Part shown: in pieces, positions 54,387-64,000 of the stretch
Position numbering within the stretch: the first letter of the stretch is position 1
How the letters are laid out: the number at the start of each line of letters is the position of its first letter
DNA from: Marinobacter sediminicola
GTDB lineage: Bacteria; Pseudomonadota; Gammaproteobacteria; Pseudomonadales; Oleiphilaceae
Length of the DNA: 64,000 nucleotides
Direction: 5' to 3'
Assembly: GCF_031157525.1 (NCBI RefSeq)
Contig: NZ_JAVIXR010000001.1
Coordinates: 434,001-498,000, forward strand
Notes under the pieces: model-generated
Databases searched by the model: none
The model's input: only the letters and a program-made list of their open reading frames with translations
Told to the model about the DNA's origin: nothing
Translations under genes and position numbers: made by a program

Positions 54387-56066
54387 ATGTATTACGACTT
54401 CTTCGGCTTCAGAGAGCCTCCGTTCTCTATTGCGCCTGATCCCCGATACCTCTATTTGAGCGAACGCCATAAAGAAGCGCTCGCGCACCTGATGTATGGT
54501 GTTCAGGGGCAGGGCGGCTTTATTGTGATCACCGGAGAAGTGGGTACAGGGAAAACCACTGTAAGCCGATGCTTCATTGAGAATGCGCCGGCTCACGCAG
54601 ACATAGCCCTGATTCTGAATCCACGGCTTTCTGCCCGTGAGTTACTTTCGTCTATTTGCGACGAGCTGGAAATAGCTCACCCGGCCGGCGCCACCATCAA
54701 GCAGATGGTAGATTTGATCAACCGGGATCTGCTCAAGGCCCACGCAGCCGGCCGGCATAAGGTTCTGATGATTGATGAAGCTCAGAATTTGTCAGCCGAT
54801 GTACTGGAACAACTGCGCCTTCTGACCAACCTCGAAACCGCAGAAAAGAAACTGCTGCAAATTGTATTGTTAGGCCAGCCAGAGTTGCAGCAAATACTCT
54901 CGCTTCCAAAACTCCGCCAGTTGAACCAGCGGGTAACTGCACGCTACCACCTGGATGCCATCAACCGCGATGAACTGCCAGCCTACCTCAGCTACCGACT
55001 TGGCGTTGCAGGCATGCGCGGCGACGTTTTCGCTCCGGCGGCTGTCCGTAAGCTCTATCGCTTGAGCAACGGGATACCTCGGCTTATCAACCTGATTAGC
55101 GATCGTGCGCTGTTGGGGGCCTATGCCGAAGGTGAGCACGAAGTGTCGGTTGCACACATACGGCAGGCGGCGAAAGAAGTTGGAGGCGGTAAAAACATAG
55201 GGCCAAAGCCAACCAGGGGAGCAGGCAAGCCGGACCTGCCCGGCATCCTGTTGGTCACGGCATCATTAATGCTCGCTCTTGTGAGCAGCTATTGGGTGTA
55301 TAAGCAGTGGTCAAGCCCGGATGTGATATCCGAGGTAGACGCAGCCCCCGTGCAACTCGCCGGCACTGTACAGCGTGAAGACTCGCCGGATGTCCAGCTG
55401 TCACCACAAGATGAAACAGACCCGCAACTGGTGCCTTCTTTCAGGTTCTCAGATCAGGCGATGAATCTGTCCGAGGCATTTCGCGGGCTGTTCAGTATTT
55501 GGGGTTTATCATACAACTCGCAGGAATCGCCGATTGCCTGTGAGTTTGCTCGCAGCTCGGGTCTTGATTGCCTGGAACGTCAGGGGAGCCGTCGTAGCCT
55601 GGCGTATCTGGACAGGCCGGCCATGCTGATGCTTCAGGACGACAACGGCAACCGGGGTTATGTTGTGCTGCGTCATCTTCAAGGCGATATGGCGGAAATT
55701 GTGACGCCTGAGGGCTTAGCGGAAGTGTCATTTTCCAGCATTGAGCCCTTCTGGTTTGGCGAGTACCGCGTGTTCTGGCAACTTCCGAACTACGTGACCT
55801 TTCGGGCCGATGCCAGAGACGTAGCCGGTGAGGAAATGTGGATAGGGGTTCGCATGATGGAACTTGCGGAAGCCTACGGCGAATCACCCGCCGACACGGC
55901 AAGAATCAAGCGCATGACTGCACAACAGCAGGTGCGTTGGTATCAGTCGTTAAAGGGGCTCACGGTTGATGGTATTGCCGGTGCCATGACCGTTATTCAG
56001 ATCAACAGCGACCTCAATGCAGATGTGCCGAGGCTGATGATCAAAGGGCCTGAGGGGAAGGGATAA
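54387..56066 (+). CDS. gspA: ExeA/GspA-like AAA ATPase with peptidoglycan-binding end
   Basis: A 559-aa protein. A cytoplasmic AAA domain (MYYDFFGFREPPFSIAPDPRYLYLSERHKEAL at the start; Walker A GEVGTGKTT near 52-60; Walker B VLMIDEAQNL) is followed by one transmembrane helix near 285-305 (LLVTASLMLALVSSYWVY). The periplasmic part has a C39-peptidase-like fold region and a C-terminal peptidoglycan-binding module (LKGLTVDGIAGAMTVIQI). In Aeromonas ExeA with ExeB helps assemble the type II secretin through peptidoglycan. gspB follows 3 bp later, but no secretin gene is in the window. Confidence 0.9.
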   Translation: MYYDFFGFREPPFSIAPDPRYLYLSERHKEALAHLMYGVQGQGGFIVITGEVGTGKTTVSRCFIENAPAHADIALILNPRLSARELLSSICDELEIAHPAGATIKQMVDLINRDLLKAHAAGRHKVLMIDEAQNLSADVLEQLRLLTNLETAEKKLLQIVLLGQPELQQILSLPKLRQLNQRVTARYHLDAINRDELPAYLSYRLGVAGMRGDVFAPAAVRKLYRLSNGIPRLINLISDRALLGAYAEGEHEVSVAHIRQAAKEVGGGKNIGPKPTRGAGKPDLPGILLVTASLMLALVSSYWVYKQWSSPDVISEVDAAPVQLAGTVQREDSPDVQLSPQDETDPQLVPSFRFSDQAMNLSEAFRGLFSIWGLSYNSQESPIACEFARSSGLDCLERQGSRRSLAYLDRPAMLMLQDDNGNRGYVVLRHLQGDMAEIVTPEGLAEVSFSSIEPFWFGEYRVFWQLPNYVTFRADARDVAGEEMWIGVRMMELAEAYGESPADTARIKRMTAQQQVRWYQSLKGLTVDGIAGAMTVIQINSDLNADVPRLMIKGPEGKG

Positions 56067-56069
56067 CGC

Positions 56070-56759
56070 ATGTCCTACATTCTTGATGCGCTCAGAAAAT
56101 CTGAAACCGAGCGCCGCCAGGGTAAAGTCCCTGATCTAGGGCAACAGGTGCAATTGATACATCGCCCTAAGAAAAAACGTACATCCTCAGTGGTGTGGGT
56201 GGTCCTGGCGTTGCTGGTGAATGCTGGAGTGCTGGCCGTTGTATTCTGGCCGAAGCCAACAGTGGAAACAGCGCAAAAGCCATCACCGAAGCAAGAGCAA
56301 GCATTGGCGGCGATAACCGAGCCAGCAGCCGAAAAAGTAGAGCCTGAGCCAGCAGCCCAGGCTGAATCTACCCAGGCTGTTGTTTCCCCCCCGCCTGTGT
56401 TGGAAAACAATCCGGTATCTGAAGCTGAACGCCAGTGGCCTGCCATTATCACACCGTCTGTGCGCCAGCAACGCGAGCAGCCGGAAGTGGCCGAGAGTGG
56501 ACCCAAAATGCGTGTGCCACACTTGGTTGAGTTACCCCTTTCATTTCAAAAGAGTATCCCGGACCTGATGTTCAACAGTCATCTCTATTCAACAGATCCC
56601 TACGCCAGCCGAGTGATGATTAATGGCCACTATCTTGGTCAGGGTGATGCATTTTCAGGGATCCTGGTAGAAGAAGTGACAGAAAATGGCGTCATTCTCA
56701 GCAAGCAAGGCAGAAGTTTCCGCGTGGGTATTGTCCGCGACTGGGTGAGCCCGCGCTAA
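56070..56759 (+). CDS. gspB: GspB/ExeB-like secretion pathway protein
   Basis: A 229-aa protein. It opens MSYILDALRKSETERRQGKVPDL, the conserved GspB N-terminus, has one transmembrane helix near residues 38-56 (SSVVWVVLALLVNAGVLAVVF), a Pro/Ala/Glu-rich periplasmic linker, and a C-terminal GspB domain (SIPDLMFNSHLYSTDPYASRVMINGHYLGQGD). ExeB/GspB joins ExeA in anchoring the type II secretin. It is 3 bp downstream of gspA, and its stop overlaps dinG by one base (TAATG). Confidence 0.9.
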   Translation: MSYILDALRKSETERRQGKVPDLGQQVQLIHRPKKKRTSSVVWVVLALLVNAGVLAVVFWPKPTVETAQKPSPKQEQALAAITEPAAEKVEPEPAAQAESTQAVVSPPPVLENNPVSEAERQWPAIITPSVRQQREQPEVAESGPKMRVPHLVELPLSFQKSIPDLMFNSHLYSTDPYASRVMINGHYLGQGDAFSGILVEEVTENGVILSKQGRSFRVGIVRDWVSPR

Positions 56760-58999
56760 TGGCATTAACCGAGGACGTAAAACAGCAGATTCAGCAGGCG
56801 TATCGCGATGTGTTGGCCGGTAAAGAGGTGCGCGCCCGTTATGGCCAGCGCCTGATGATAGCTGAGATTGCCCGGTATATGGGTGAGATTACCGACAACG
56901 ACGGCCAGCGCACATCACCACCAGCGGCCTGCGTGGTTGAGGCTGGAACGGGTACCGGTAAAACACTGGCCTATCTGATTGCAGCCATTCCCGTAGCTCG
57001 GGCCTTGGGCAAAACCCTGGTGATCTCCACCGCAACCGTGGCACTGCAAGATCAGATCGTTCTTAAAGATCTGCCGGACCTCAAAAAACACAGCAAAATG
57101 AATTTCAGCTGGACCCTCGCCAAAGGCCGTGGAAGGTATTTGTGCATGTCCCGTCTGGAATCGCGACTGCACGATGAGGGCAACGGCGACAGCGATACCA
57201 TGCCTCTTTTTTTGCTGGATAGCCCCGGCACCGAAGAGCCTGGAACCCGAGCTTTCTTTGAAGAAATGCTGGCAAGCTATGGCTCCCGCAAGTGGGATGG
57301 AGACAGAGACCACTGGCCTGAACAGATACCTGACGATGTTTGGCGGCAGGTAACCACCGATCATCGCCAGTGCACGAACCGGCATTGTAGTTATTTCGAT
57401 AGCTGTGCGTTTTTCGACGCCCGCAAAGATCTGGATGAAGTAGATATCGTGGTGGCGAATCACGACCTTGTGCTGGCTGACCTTGCGTTGGGTGGAGGCG
57501 CTATTCTTCCAGAGCCTGAAAACGCATTGTTCATCTTTGATGAGGCTCACCACCTCCCCGATAAAGCATTAAATCACTTTGCGGCCTCTGTGCCTCTGAA
57601 CTCCACCCGCCAATGGCTTAAACAGCTATCCCAGGCATTGGTGAAAATGCAGCCCTACCTTGCGCCGGCTACGCAAGCCGCTAAATCGGTTGAACGCATC
57701 AGTACTGCCTCGCGGGATGTGGATCTCATTCTCGCCCGAGTTTATGAAGAGGCCGAACACAATACTGGCTGGGAGTTCAATGAAGAGCGCCGATCTGCGC
57801 AATGGCGGTATCCCGAAGGTGAGCTGCCAGACGCCTTGGCAGAATTAGCCGCTGAAAGCAGAATTGTGACTGCAAATCTGGTCCGTCACCTGGGCGCCTT
57901 GGCAGATGAACTGCAAGGCGCTTTCGATGAGCGCAAGCAACACGAGATAGACCGGGACACTGCCGAAGCCTGGTATCCAGTCATTGGCGCCTTCCACAGC
58001 CGTGCCGAAGACCAGTTGCGGCTATGGGCGGCCTGGACTGAGCAAGTCGGCAGTGCAACAAAGGCGACGGAAAGTCAGCAGGGGGTCACTGAGGGCGCAT
58101 CACAAAATACTCAGGATGACGCCACTGGCTCCGCACCCGAAGCACGAGGCCGGATACATAGGAGCCCTCCTCCAGCGCGCTGGAGTGTGCGGCAGAAGTG
58201 GGATCATGCCGAAGATATCACCCTGTTCAGTTCGCCAGTGCTGGCAGACAACCTGCTATATTCCCGGCTGTGGTCGCGAGCTTATGGGTCTGTGCTCACA
58301 AGTGCCACACTGACCGCCCTCGGCCGTTTTGACCGGCTACAGGCCAGAGCCGGGTTGCCAGAAGCAAGCCGGCTGCTGGTGGTTCCCAGTTCTTTCAGAT
58401 ACGCAGAAATGGCAACCGTTGAAGTGCCGGCCATGGCTTGTATGCCCACTGATGACGGCTTTGCTGATGAGCTGACCAAACGCTTACCGGATTGCTGGAC
58501 CGGGGAAACCGCCACACTTGTGCTGTTCACCTCCCGCCGCCAGATGCATCAGGTTCGGGATGCTTTGGCACCAGACTTTCCGGATTTGATCATTACCCAG
58601 GACGATATGTCCCGGGGTGAAGTGCTGCGCCAGCACCGTAGCCGCATCGATGAAGGCAGGGCCAGCGTGTTGTTTGGTGTGGCGAGTTTTGCCGAGGGTA
58701 TCGACTTGCCCGGTAAGTACTTGCACCACGTGGTGATTACCCGGTTGCCGTTTTCGGTTCCGGACGACCCTATTGAAGCTGGCCTGGCGGAATGGATAAC
58801 CCAGCGGGGCGGCAATCCTTTTATGGAAATAACAGTGCCGGATGCCTCCATAAAGCTGGTTCAGGCGGTTGGCCGGTTGCTTCGCACAGAAGAAGACACT
58901 GGCAGGGTTACTATTCTTGATCGCCGTATTGTCGCAAGGCGTTATGGACAACTGCTGCTGGATTCACTGCCACCGTTCCGGCGCATTATTGAAAGGTAG
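56759..58999 (+). CDS. dinG: ATP-dependent DNA helicase DinG
   Basis: A 746-aa XPD-like superfamily 2 helicase with Walker A AGTGTGKT (62-69) and the DEAH box in FIFDEAHHL. Cysteines for the 4Fe-4S cluster are visible at the CMSRL site (near residue 129) and in CTNRHCSYFDSC (near 205-215). QAVGRLLRTEEDTG (motif VI) closes the core. It unwinds D-loops, R-loops and RNA-DNA hybrids in repair. It overlaps gspB by one base and ends at a terminator. A roughly 45-residue low-complexity loop (residues about 435-480) precedes the C-terminal half. Confidence 0.93.
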   Translation: MALTEDVKQQIQQAYRDVLAGKEVRARYGQRLMIAEIARYMGEITDNDGQRTSPPAACVVEAGTGTGKTLAYLIAAIPVARALGKTLVISTATVALQDQIVLKDLPDLKKHSKMNFSWTLAKGRGRYLCMSRLESRLHDEGNGDSDTMPLFLLDSPGTEEPGTRAFFEEMLASYGSRKWDGDRDHWPEQIPDDVWRQVTTDHRQCTNRHCSYFDSCAFFDARKDLDEVDIVVANHDLVLADLALGGGAILPEPENALFIFDEAHHLPDKALNHFAASVPLNSTRQWLKQLSQALVKMQPYLAPATQAAKSVERISTASRDVDLILARVYEEAEHNTGWEFNEERRSAQWRYPEGELPDALAELAAESRIVTANLVRHLGALADELQGAFDERKQHEIDRDTAEAWYPVIGAFHSRAEDQLRLWAAWTEQVGSATKATESQQGVTEGASQNTQDDATGSAPEARGRIHRSPPPARWSVRQKWDHAEDITLFSSPVLADNLLYSRLWSRAYGSVLTSATLTALGRFDRLQARAGLPEASRLLVVPSSFRYAEMATVEVPAMACMPTDDGFADELTKRLPDCWTGETATLVLFTSRRQMHQVRDALAPDFPDLIITQDDMSRGEVLRQHRSRIDEGRASVLFGVASFAEGIDLPGKYLHHVVITRLPFSVPDDPIEAGLAEWITQRGGNPFMEITVPDASIKLVQAVGRLLRTEEDTGRVTILDRRIVARRYGQLLLDSLPPFRRIIER

Positions 59000-59048
59000 T
59001 CAGTTAGAAGAAAATGAGCTGGATGGTGAATTTTTGGCCAAAAAAAGA

Positions 59049-59070
59049 GCCAGCCCGCGGGCTGGCTTTT
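59049..59070 (+). terminator. Rho-independent terminator of dinG
   Basis: GCCAGCCC-GC-GGGCTGGC stem followed by TTTT on the + strand, 50 bp after the dinG stop. An A-run on the other side gives some activity for minus-strand transcripts as well. Confidence 0.8.
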
Positions 59071-59208
59071 AAGAATAAGAACACTGAAGGCCTGAAGTTT
59101 CAGAATTCGTAATGAGGGGTTGCCTCACCTTGGAAACAATAATAAGGGAGTAGGGGGCGTAGCCGAATCGTCCAAAGGGCGTAGCATGGATAGAAACTTC
59201 CTATACAA

Positions 59209-59224
59209 TGTGATGCGCGTCACA
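59209..59224. promoter_or_regulatory. Perfect CRP/Vfr-type palindrome
   Basis: TGTGATGCGCGTCACA is an exact TGTGA-N6-TCACA site. It sits 4 bp beyond the stop of the minus-strand LuxR-type gene and 139 bp beyond the dinG terminator, in a convergent gap where no known gene starts. Confidence 0.6.
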
Positions 59225-59227
59225 AAA

Positions 59228-61969
59228 TCACCCGCCTAGAATGCCCAATTCCCGCGCCCGGGCTAGAGCTTCTGTTCTCCGGCCCACGTCCAGCTTGCCG
59301 TAGAGGTTGCGTATGTGGGCTTTTACCGTGGCCGGTGCCACACCCATGCGTACCGCAATGTCCTTGTTGGAATAGCCGGCATTAATGAGCTCCAGTACTT
59401 CGAGTTCACGTTGGCTCAGAGGCTCTGCAAGTGCCTGAGCTGATGAGCCTTGGGTGTTAGTATCGCTAGCGGTTGGCGGAACGTTTTCGATGGGCTTACT
59501 GTTCGGACTCAAAAGCATCTCGGTCAGGTTACGCTGCCAGCTGCCGCCATTGTTGAGGGTGAGGGATTTCATCAGTAGCGCCTGCAAACGCGGACCTTCT
59601 TCAGCAAACAGTCTCAAAAAACCAGCCTCGGCAGCGACAGCCACTGCCCGTGCAAGGCGGTCCTCGCACTCTTCAGGACGGTTTAGCTGGTCCAGCGCTT
59701 CAGCTGATACGAGCAAGGCTTCAACAACGTGCCGGGTATGCTCGTTATGCATCGCGGCTGCCATCAGTGCATCGAGTATATCCAGTGCCTGTTCCGACTT
59801 GCCTTCATCAACCAACAGCCGCGCATAGCTGATGCTGTTCTGCTCCCTGTTCAGCGGGTTAGTCAGCGTATGGCTCTCGACGGATTCAAGAATGCTGCGA
59901 GCTTGGGCGGTTTGCCCAGCCGCGAGGTAGCAGCGCGCAAACAAAGCAGAGCTGGCGGGTGGCTCAAACACAATGTGCTCCCGGCGTTTACGGCCGACTT
60001 GCTCCGCGTCTGCAAGATACTCTATGGCTTCCTGATAACGGCCATCGCTGAAGGCCAAGTGCCCGCGCACATGCTGGATAATTATATGCTGGCCTGGCTC
60101 AGCGCCCTTGTTTACGTGTTCAAGTAAAGGCTCGAGGTGAGCGGCTGCGTCCCGAAGTTGGTTTCGCTCCCGGAAAATTTCCGTCAGAGAAGCGCTAAGC
60201 CAGCAGGAAATAAGCCTTGGTTGGCTTGGGTCTGCGTAGTGTTGATCTACCCACTTGCGCACCTCTGTACAGGTCTCGAGGGCCAGATCCATGTCGCCAC
60301 GGTTGTACTGTATCCACGCGAGCAAACCACCGCTTGAGAGAACGGTGCTTGGCTTGCGTTCAACCTGCCCGTAATGAACTGCAGATTTCAGGGCTTCTTC
60401 GGCCCCTGGCAAGTCACCTTTACCGTAATCGTCCAGGCCGAGGCCATAGTAGGTTACAGATTTGAGGGGGATTTGCGTGTGGTCTATTTCTGCAAGCACC
60501 TGGCGAGTCAGGTCACTGGCGTTCTTGTCATCGCTACGTGAGCGGGCAAGGTAGGAGCGTATCAACGTTATCTCGCTTTGTACGCCAAGTGCGCCTTCGG
60601 CATCTGGAGCGGAATCAGCAACGCGCTGATCAAGCAAATCTTCTACATTGGCGAGCAGGTGTTCCAGATTATCGAGTCGATTCGCGAAAAAGTGGCCCCA
60701 CACCCGCAGCATCTGCAACTGAGGGCTTTCTTTAACGTCATCCACGGGCAACTCATCGAGCCAGTTCAGGACCGGCAGGTGAAACCCACCATGAATAAGG
60801 TTGTTGCCGTGTGTAGCCAATACCCTCGCCAGCCAAGGCCAGTCTCTATTCTGCACAATCTGGGCAATGGCACCCTGAACTTGCCCATGGTCAAGCAACC
60901 AGTCTACCGTTCGTTGCCAGAGGCGGTGCGCCCTGGTGGGGTCGGCCTGTGCAATCCGCTGAAGTAAGGCATCTCGAAACAGATCGTGGTAACGGAACCA
61001 TTCGTTGTGATTGTCCAGAGGAATCAGGAACAGGTGCTGCGAGAGCAAGGTTTCCAGCATCTCCTGGCTGTTGGCAGTGTCACGAATAGAGTCGCACATG
61101 GAGGCGCACAATCGTGGGCAGCAAGCGGTGTCGAGCAAGAAGGCCACAGTTTCAGCAGGCTGTTTGTCGAGCACCTCGCTGAGCACGTAGTCACTGATGT
61201 GTCGTTCGTCAATGCTCAGTGCGGTGGAAGAAATACTTTGGTCTGCGCCCGATTTGATCTGCTCAAGACCACTGTCATTGCCTGATAGAGCGGAAAGCTG
61301 CAGGGCCGCTACCCAGCCTTCGGTACGGTGGCAAATGGCCTGCACATCCTGGTCTGAAATGGCCATGCCCATAGTGCTGTGAAAAAATTCCCGGCATTCA
61401 TCTTCAGAAAATGCCAGGAGTGCCGGGTGGACCTCCTGCACCCAACGGCGCACACGCCAACGAGCCAGAGGCAGCGGAGGTTCGGAGCGGGAGATCAAGG
61501 TAACGGTCACGCCAGCAGGAAGGTAGTCCACAAAGTACCCAAGCTGCCGGTGAATACGGTCGCTGCCAGCAAACTGAAAATCATCCAACACTAGAATCCA
61601 GGGGCCACCATCCGCTGCCAAGGCATTAACCAGTGCGGTCATCGCGCTGTTAATGCTGTCATCCGTGCTACCCGAAAGGCTTTTATGGCAGGGTTCAAGC
61701 CCCGTGAGGCCGGCGTGTTCAAATGCGCTGGCAACGTATTGCCAAAAACGCTGGGGGTCATCGTCGTGCTCATCGAGGGAGAGCCAGGCAATGGGTCCGC
61801 TGGTACGTGCGCACCACTGGCTTACCAAGGTTGTTTTTCCAAACCCTGCCGGGGCCAATACAAGGTTGAGCCGCTTCGGATGGCCTGGCGCTAACAGTGA
61901 GCTAAGTCGTTCGCGCTGCACGGCTTTGGGATCGGTGGCTGGCCTTAGGAATTTGGTGGTTAACAGCAT
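59228..61969 (-). CDS. MalT-type LuxR-family ATP-dependent transcriptional regulator
   Basis: A 913-aa STAND/LAL-type regulator. The NTPase starts with LNLVLAPAGFGKTTLVSQW (Walker A 41-47) and a WILVLDDFQF Walker B; a TPR-like sensor region fills the middle. The C-terminal LuxR helix-turn-helix is clear (SQRELEVLELINAGYSNKDIAVRMG then VAPATVKAHIRNLYGKLDVGRRTEA). MalT and AlkS are the best-known relatives, inducer-bound activators; the ligand here is unknown. It is 255 bp divergent from cysB. No target operon is evident beside it, so its regulon lies elsewhere. Confidence 0.9.
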   Translation of the reverse strand: MLLTTKFLRPATDPKAVQRERLSSLLAPGHPKRLNLVLAPAGFGKTTLVSQWCARTSGPIAWLSLDEHDDDPQRFWQYVASAFEHAGLTGLEPCHKSLSGSTDDSINSAMTALVNALAADGGPWILVLDDFQFAGSDRIHRQLGYFVDYLPAGVTVTLISRSEPPLPLARWRVRRWVQEVHPALLAFSEDECREFFHSTMGMAISDQDVQAICHRTEGWVAALQLSALSGNDSGLEQIKSGADQSISSTALSIDERHISDYVLSEVLDKQPAETVAFLLDTACCPRLCASMCDSIRDTANSQEMLETLLSQHLFLIPLDNHNEWFRYHDLFRDALLQRIAQADPTRAHRLWQRTVDWLLDHGQVQGAIAQIVQNRDWPWLARVLATHGNNLIHGGFHLPVLNWLDELPVDDVKESPQLQMLRVWGHFFANRLDNLEHLLANVEDLLDQRVADSAPDAEGALGVQSEITLIRSYLARSRSDDKNASDLTRQVLAEIDHTQIPLKSVTYYGLGLDDYGKGDLPGAEEALKSAVHYGQVERKPSTVLSSGGLLAWIQYNRGDMDLALETCTEVRKWVDQHYADPSQPRLISCWLSASLTEIFRERNQLRDAAAHLEPLLEHVNKGAEPGQHIIIQHVRGHLAFSDGRYQEAIEYLADAEQVGRKRREHIVFEPPASSALFARCYLAAGQTAQARSILESVESHTLTNPLNREQNSISYARLLVDEGKSEQALDILDALMAAAMHNEHTRHVVEALLVSAEALDQLNRPEECEDRLARAVAVAAEAGFLRLFAEEGPRLQALLMKSLTLNNGGSWQRNLTEMLLSPNSKPIENVPPTASDTNTQGSSAQALAEPLSQRELEVLELINAGYSNKDIAVRMGVAPATVKAHIRNLYGKLDVGRRTEALARARELGILGG

Positions 61970-62155
61970 TGACGCCCTGTATGCCAGATAGAAAGTTGAA
62001 CTGGGATTGTGTGCTTTGTGTATCTCAAGTCAATGGCTGGAGAAACAAACACCTGCGTTACAGGCTGCGCAGGCGCAATTTTGGTCTAAACTGAATCAAA
62101 GTGCTCATCTATACTAAAAAAGAATGAAAAACGGATCTGTTATGCGTATTCTTAG

Positions 62156-63202
<1,047 letters not shown>

Positions 63203-63219
63203 GCGCTTGGTCGGCAGTC

Positions 63220-63243
63220 GCCCGCCAGTCTTTACTGGCGGGC
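63220..63243. repeat. Inverted repeat between cysB and cysH
   Basis: GCCCGCCAGT-CTTT-ACTGGCGGGC is a perfect 10-bp stem covering the cysH stop codon in the convergent gap. No T-run follows on either strand, so termination would be weak or need another factor. Confidence 0.5.
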
Positions 63244-63954
63244 AATCAGGTTTCCTGCATGTAGGCCACACTCTTTTTGTGTGGCTTCTTCCCACCACCA
63301 GCGGCCTTCCCGCTCGTGCTGTCCTGGCAATACAGGGCGGGTGCAGGGCTGGCAGCCAATACTGACAAACCCCTTTTCGTGCAGCGCGTTGTAGGGGGCT
63401 TCCGATATACGGATGTAGTCCCACACCTCTTTGGATGTCCAGTTCGCCAGGGGATTAAACTTTACCAGTGCCTTGCCGGGGCCAGAGAAGGTTGCGTCTT
63501 CTTGAACAACAGGCACTTCATTTCGGGTTCCCGGGCTTTGATCTTTACGTTGGCCGGTAATCCAGGCATCAACGCTTGCGAGTTTGCGCTTTAGCGGGTT
63601 TACTTTCCGAATCCCGCAGCACTCGCTGTGGCCGTCCTCAAAAAAGCTGAATAAACCCTTTTGGTTGACCAGACTCTGCACTTCATTGGTATCTGGAAAC
63701 AACACTTCAATGGCTATGCCGTAATGCTTGCGAACCCGATCCATGAACTCGTAGGTTTCCGGGTGAAGACGGCCTGTATCCAATGTAAACACTTTCAGGT
63801 TGTCCGTCAGCTTGTGGGCCATTTCGATAAGCACCACGTCTTCGGCGCCACTAAAAGAAATAGCGATGTTGTCATAGCGCTTGAAGGCCGCCTTCAGAAT
63901 TCCCCTTGGGCTTTCACCGGCCAGTTCGCTCTGTAGCTCGTGGATATTGCTCAT
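63232..63954 (-). CDS. cysH: Adenylyl-sulfate (APS) reductase, Fe-S type
   Basis: A 240-aa sulfonucleotide reductase. The start is ATG 63954 ([11 protein letters not shown]); an in-frame ATG at 63996 adds 14 unlikely residues. The PP-loop [12 protein letters not shown], the [13 protein letters not shown] loop and the catalytic ECGLH (228-232, C229) are present. Cysteines CC112-113 and C201-x-x-C204 are the 4Fe-4S ligands that mark the APS-specific type, as in Pseudomonas, rather than the E. coli PAPS-only type. It reduces APS to sulphite in cysteine synthesis. The neighbouring cysB is its likely regulator. Confidence 0.93.
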   Translation of the reverse strand: MSNIHELQSELAGESPRGILKAAFKRYDNIAISFSGAEDVVLIEMAHKLTDNLKVFTLDTGRLHPETYEFMDRVRKHYGIAIEVLFPDTNEVQSLVNQKGLFSFFEDGHSECCGIRKVNPLKRKLASVDAWITGQRKDQSPGTRNEVPVVQEDATFSGPGKALVKFNPLANWTSKEVWDYIRISEAPYNALHEKGFVSIGCQPCTRPVLPGQHEREGRWWWEEATQKECGLHAGNLIARQ

Positions 63955-64000
63955 AAAATACGAATACCTTGATGCGGGTTTCGTGCAGGTTAGCATTAAA

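Overview
The window looks like chromosome from a marine gammaproteobacterium, most likely Marinobacter or a close relative. This is judged from gene content and protein similarity by eye, not from a search. Supporting points are the housekeeping order 4.5S RNA-dnaX-ybaB-recR-rnd-YcgL-YcgN, the gspA-gspB-dinG block, a FabH-like synthase with mlaA and a DUF3336 patatin, and cysB convergent with an Fe-S type cysH.

Region 1 (1-24.8 kb) is an exopolysaccharide locus combined with an exosortase/PEP-CTERM protein-sorting system. On the + strand are an O-antigen-ligase/polymerase-like protein (cut by the window edge), a GT2 glycosyltransferase, a Wzx-type flippase and a GT8-like transferase. A small minus-strand pair (a kinase-like protein and an unknown protein) follows, then a secreted protein that may act on polysaccharide. 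A long minus-strand block carries a GT2, a CapK-like AMP-forming ligase, a hexapeptide acyltransferase, a RIFT-barrel protein broken by a frameshift, a second flippase and the exosortase. Next come a DUF4114 PEP-CTERM protein, the TPR lipoprotein PrsT, the sigma-54 activator PrsR, the histidine kinase PrsK and a second PEP-CTERM protein on the + strand. Both PEP-CTERM genes have good sigma-54 (-24/-12) promoters, so the system appears to encode its own regulation (PrsK to PrsR to sigma-54 promoters to PEP-CTERM substrates). The first 9 kb is visibly AT-rich, as is common for exchanged polysaccharide genes.

Region 2 (24.8-37.8 kb) begins with an SDR/acyltransferase/mutarotase operon and a 2-oxoglutarate oxygenase. 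The SRP RNA and the dnaX-ybaB-recR block follow, then RNase D with YcgL, YcgN and a small membrane protein. It ends with a vWA-MoxR-vWA (CoxE-like) chaperone-type module and a clear terminator.

Region 3 (38.1-44.6 kb) is a tightly overlapping five-gene envelope operon: two exported TPR proteins, a TPR lipoprotein, a small secreted protein and a TonB/AgmX-like protein. No ExbB/ExbD-type motor gene is present in the window. Region 4 (44.6-54.3 kb) is lipid-related: a MaoC hydratase, a FadD-like acyl-CoA ligase, the helicase HrpA, a FabH-like synthase, MlaA and a patatin phospholipase. Region 5 (54.4-64 kb) holds gspA, gspB and dinG, a MalT-type LuxR regulator, cysB and cysH. No tRNA, rRNA, insertion sequence or CRISPR array was seen.
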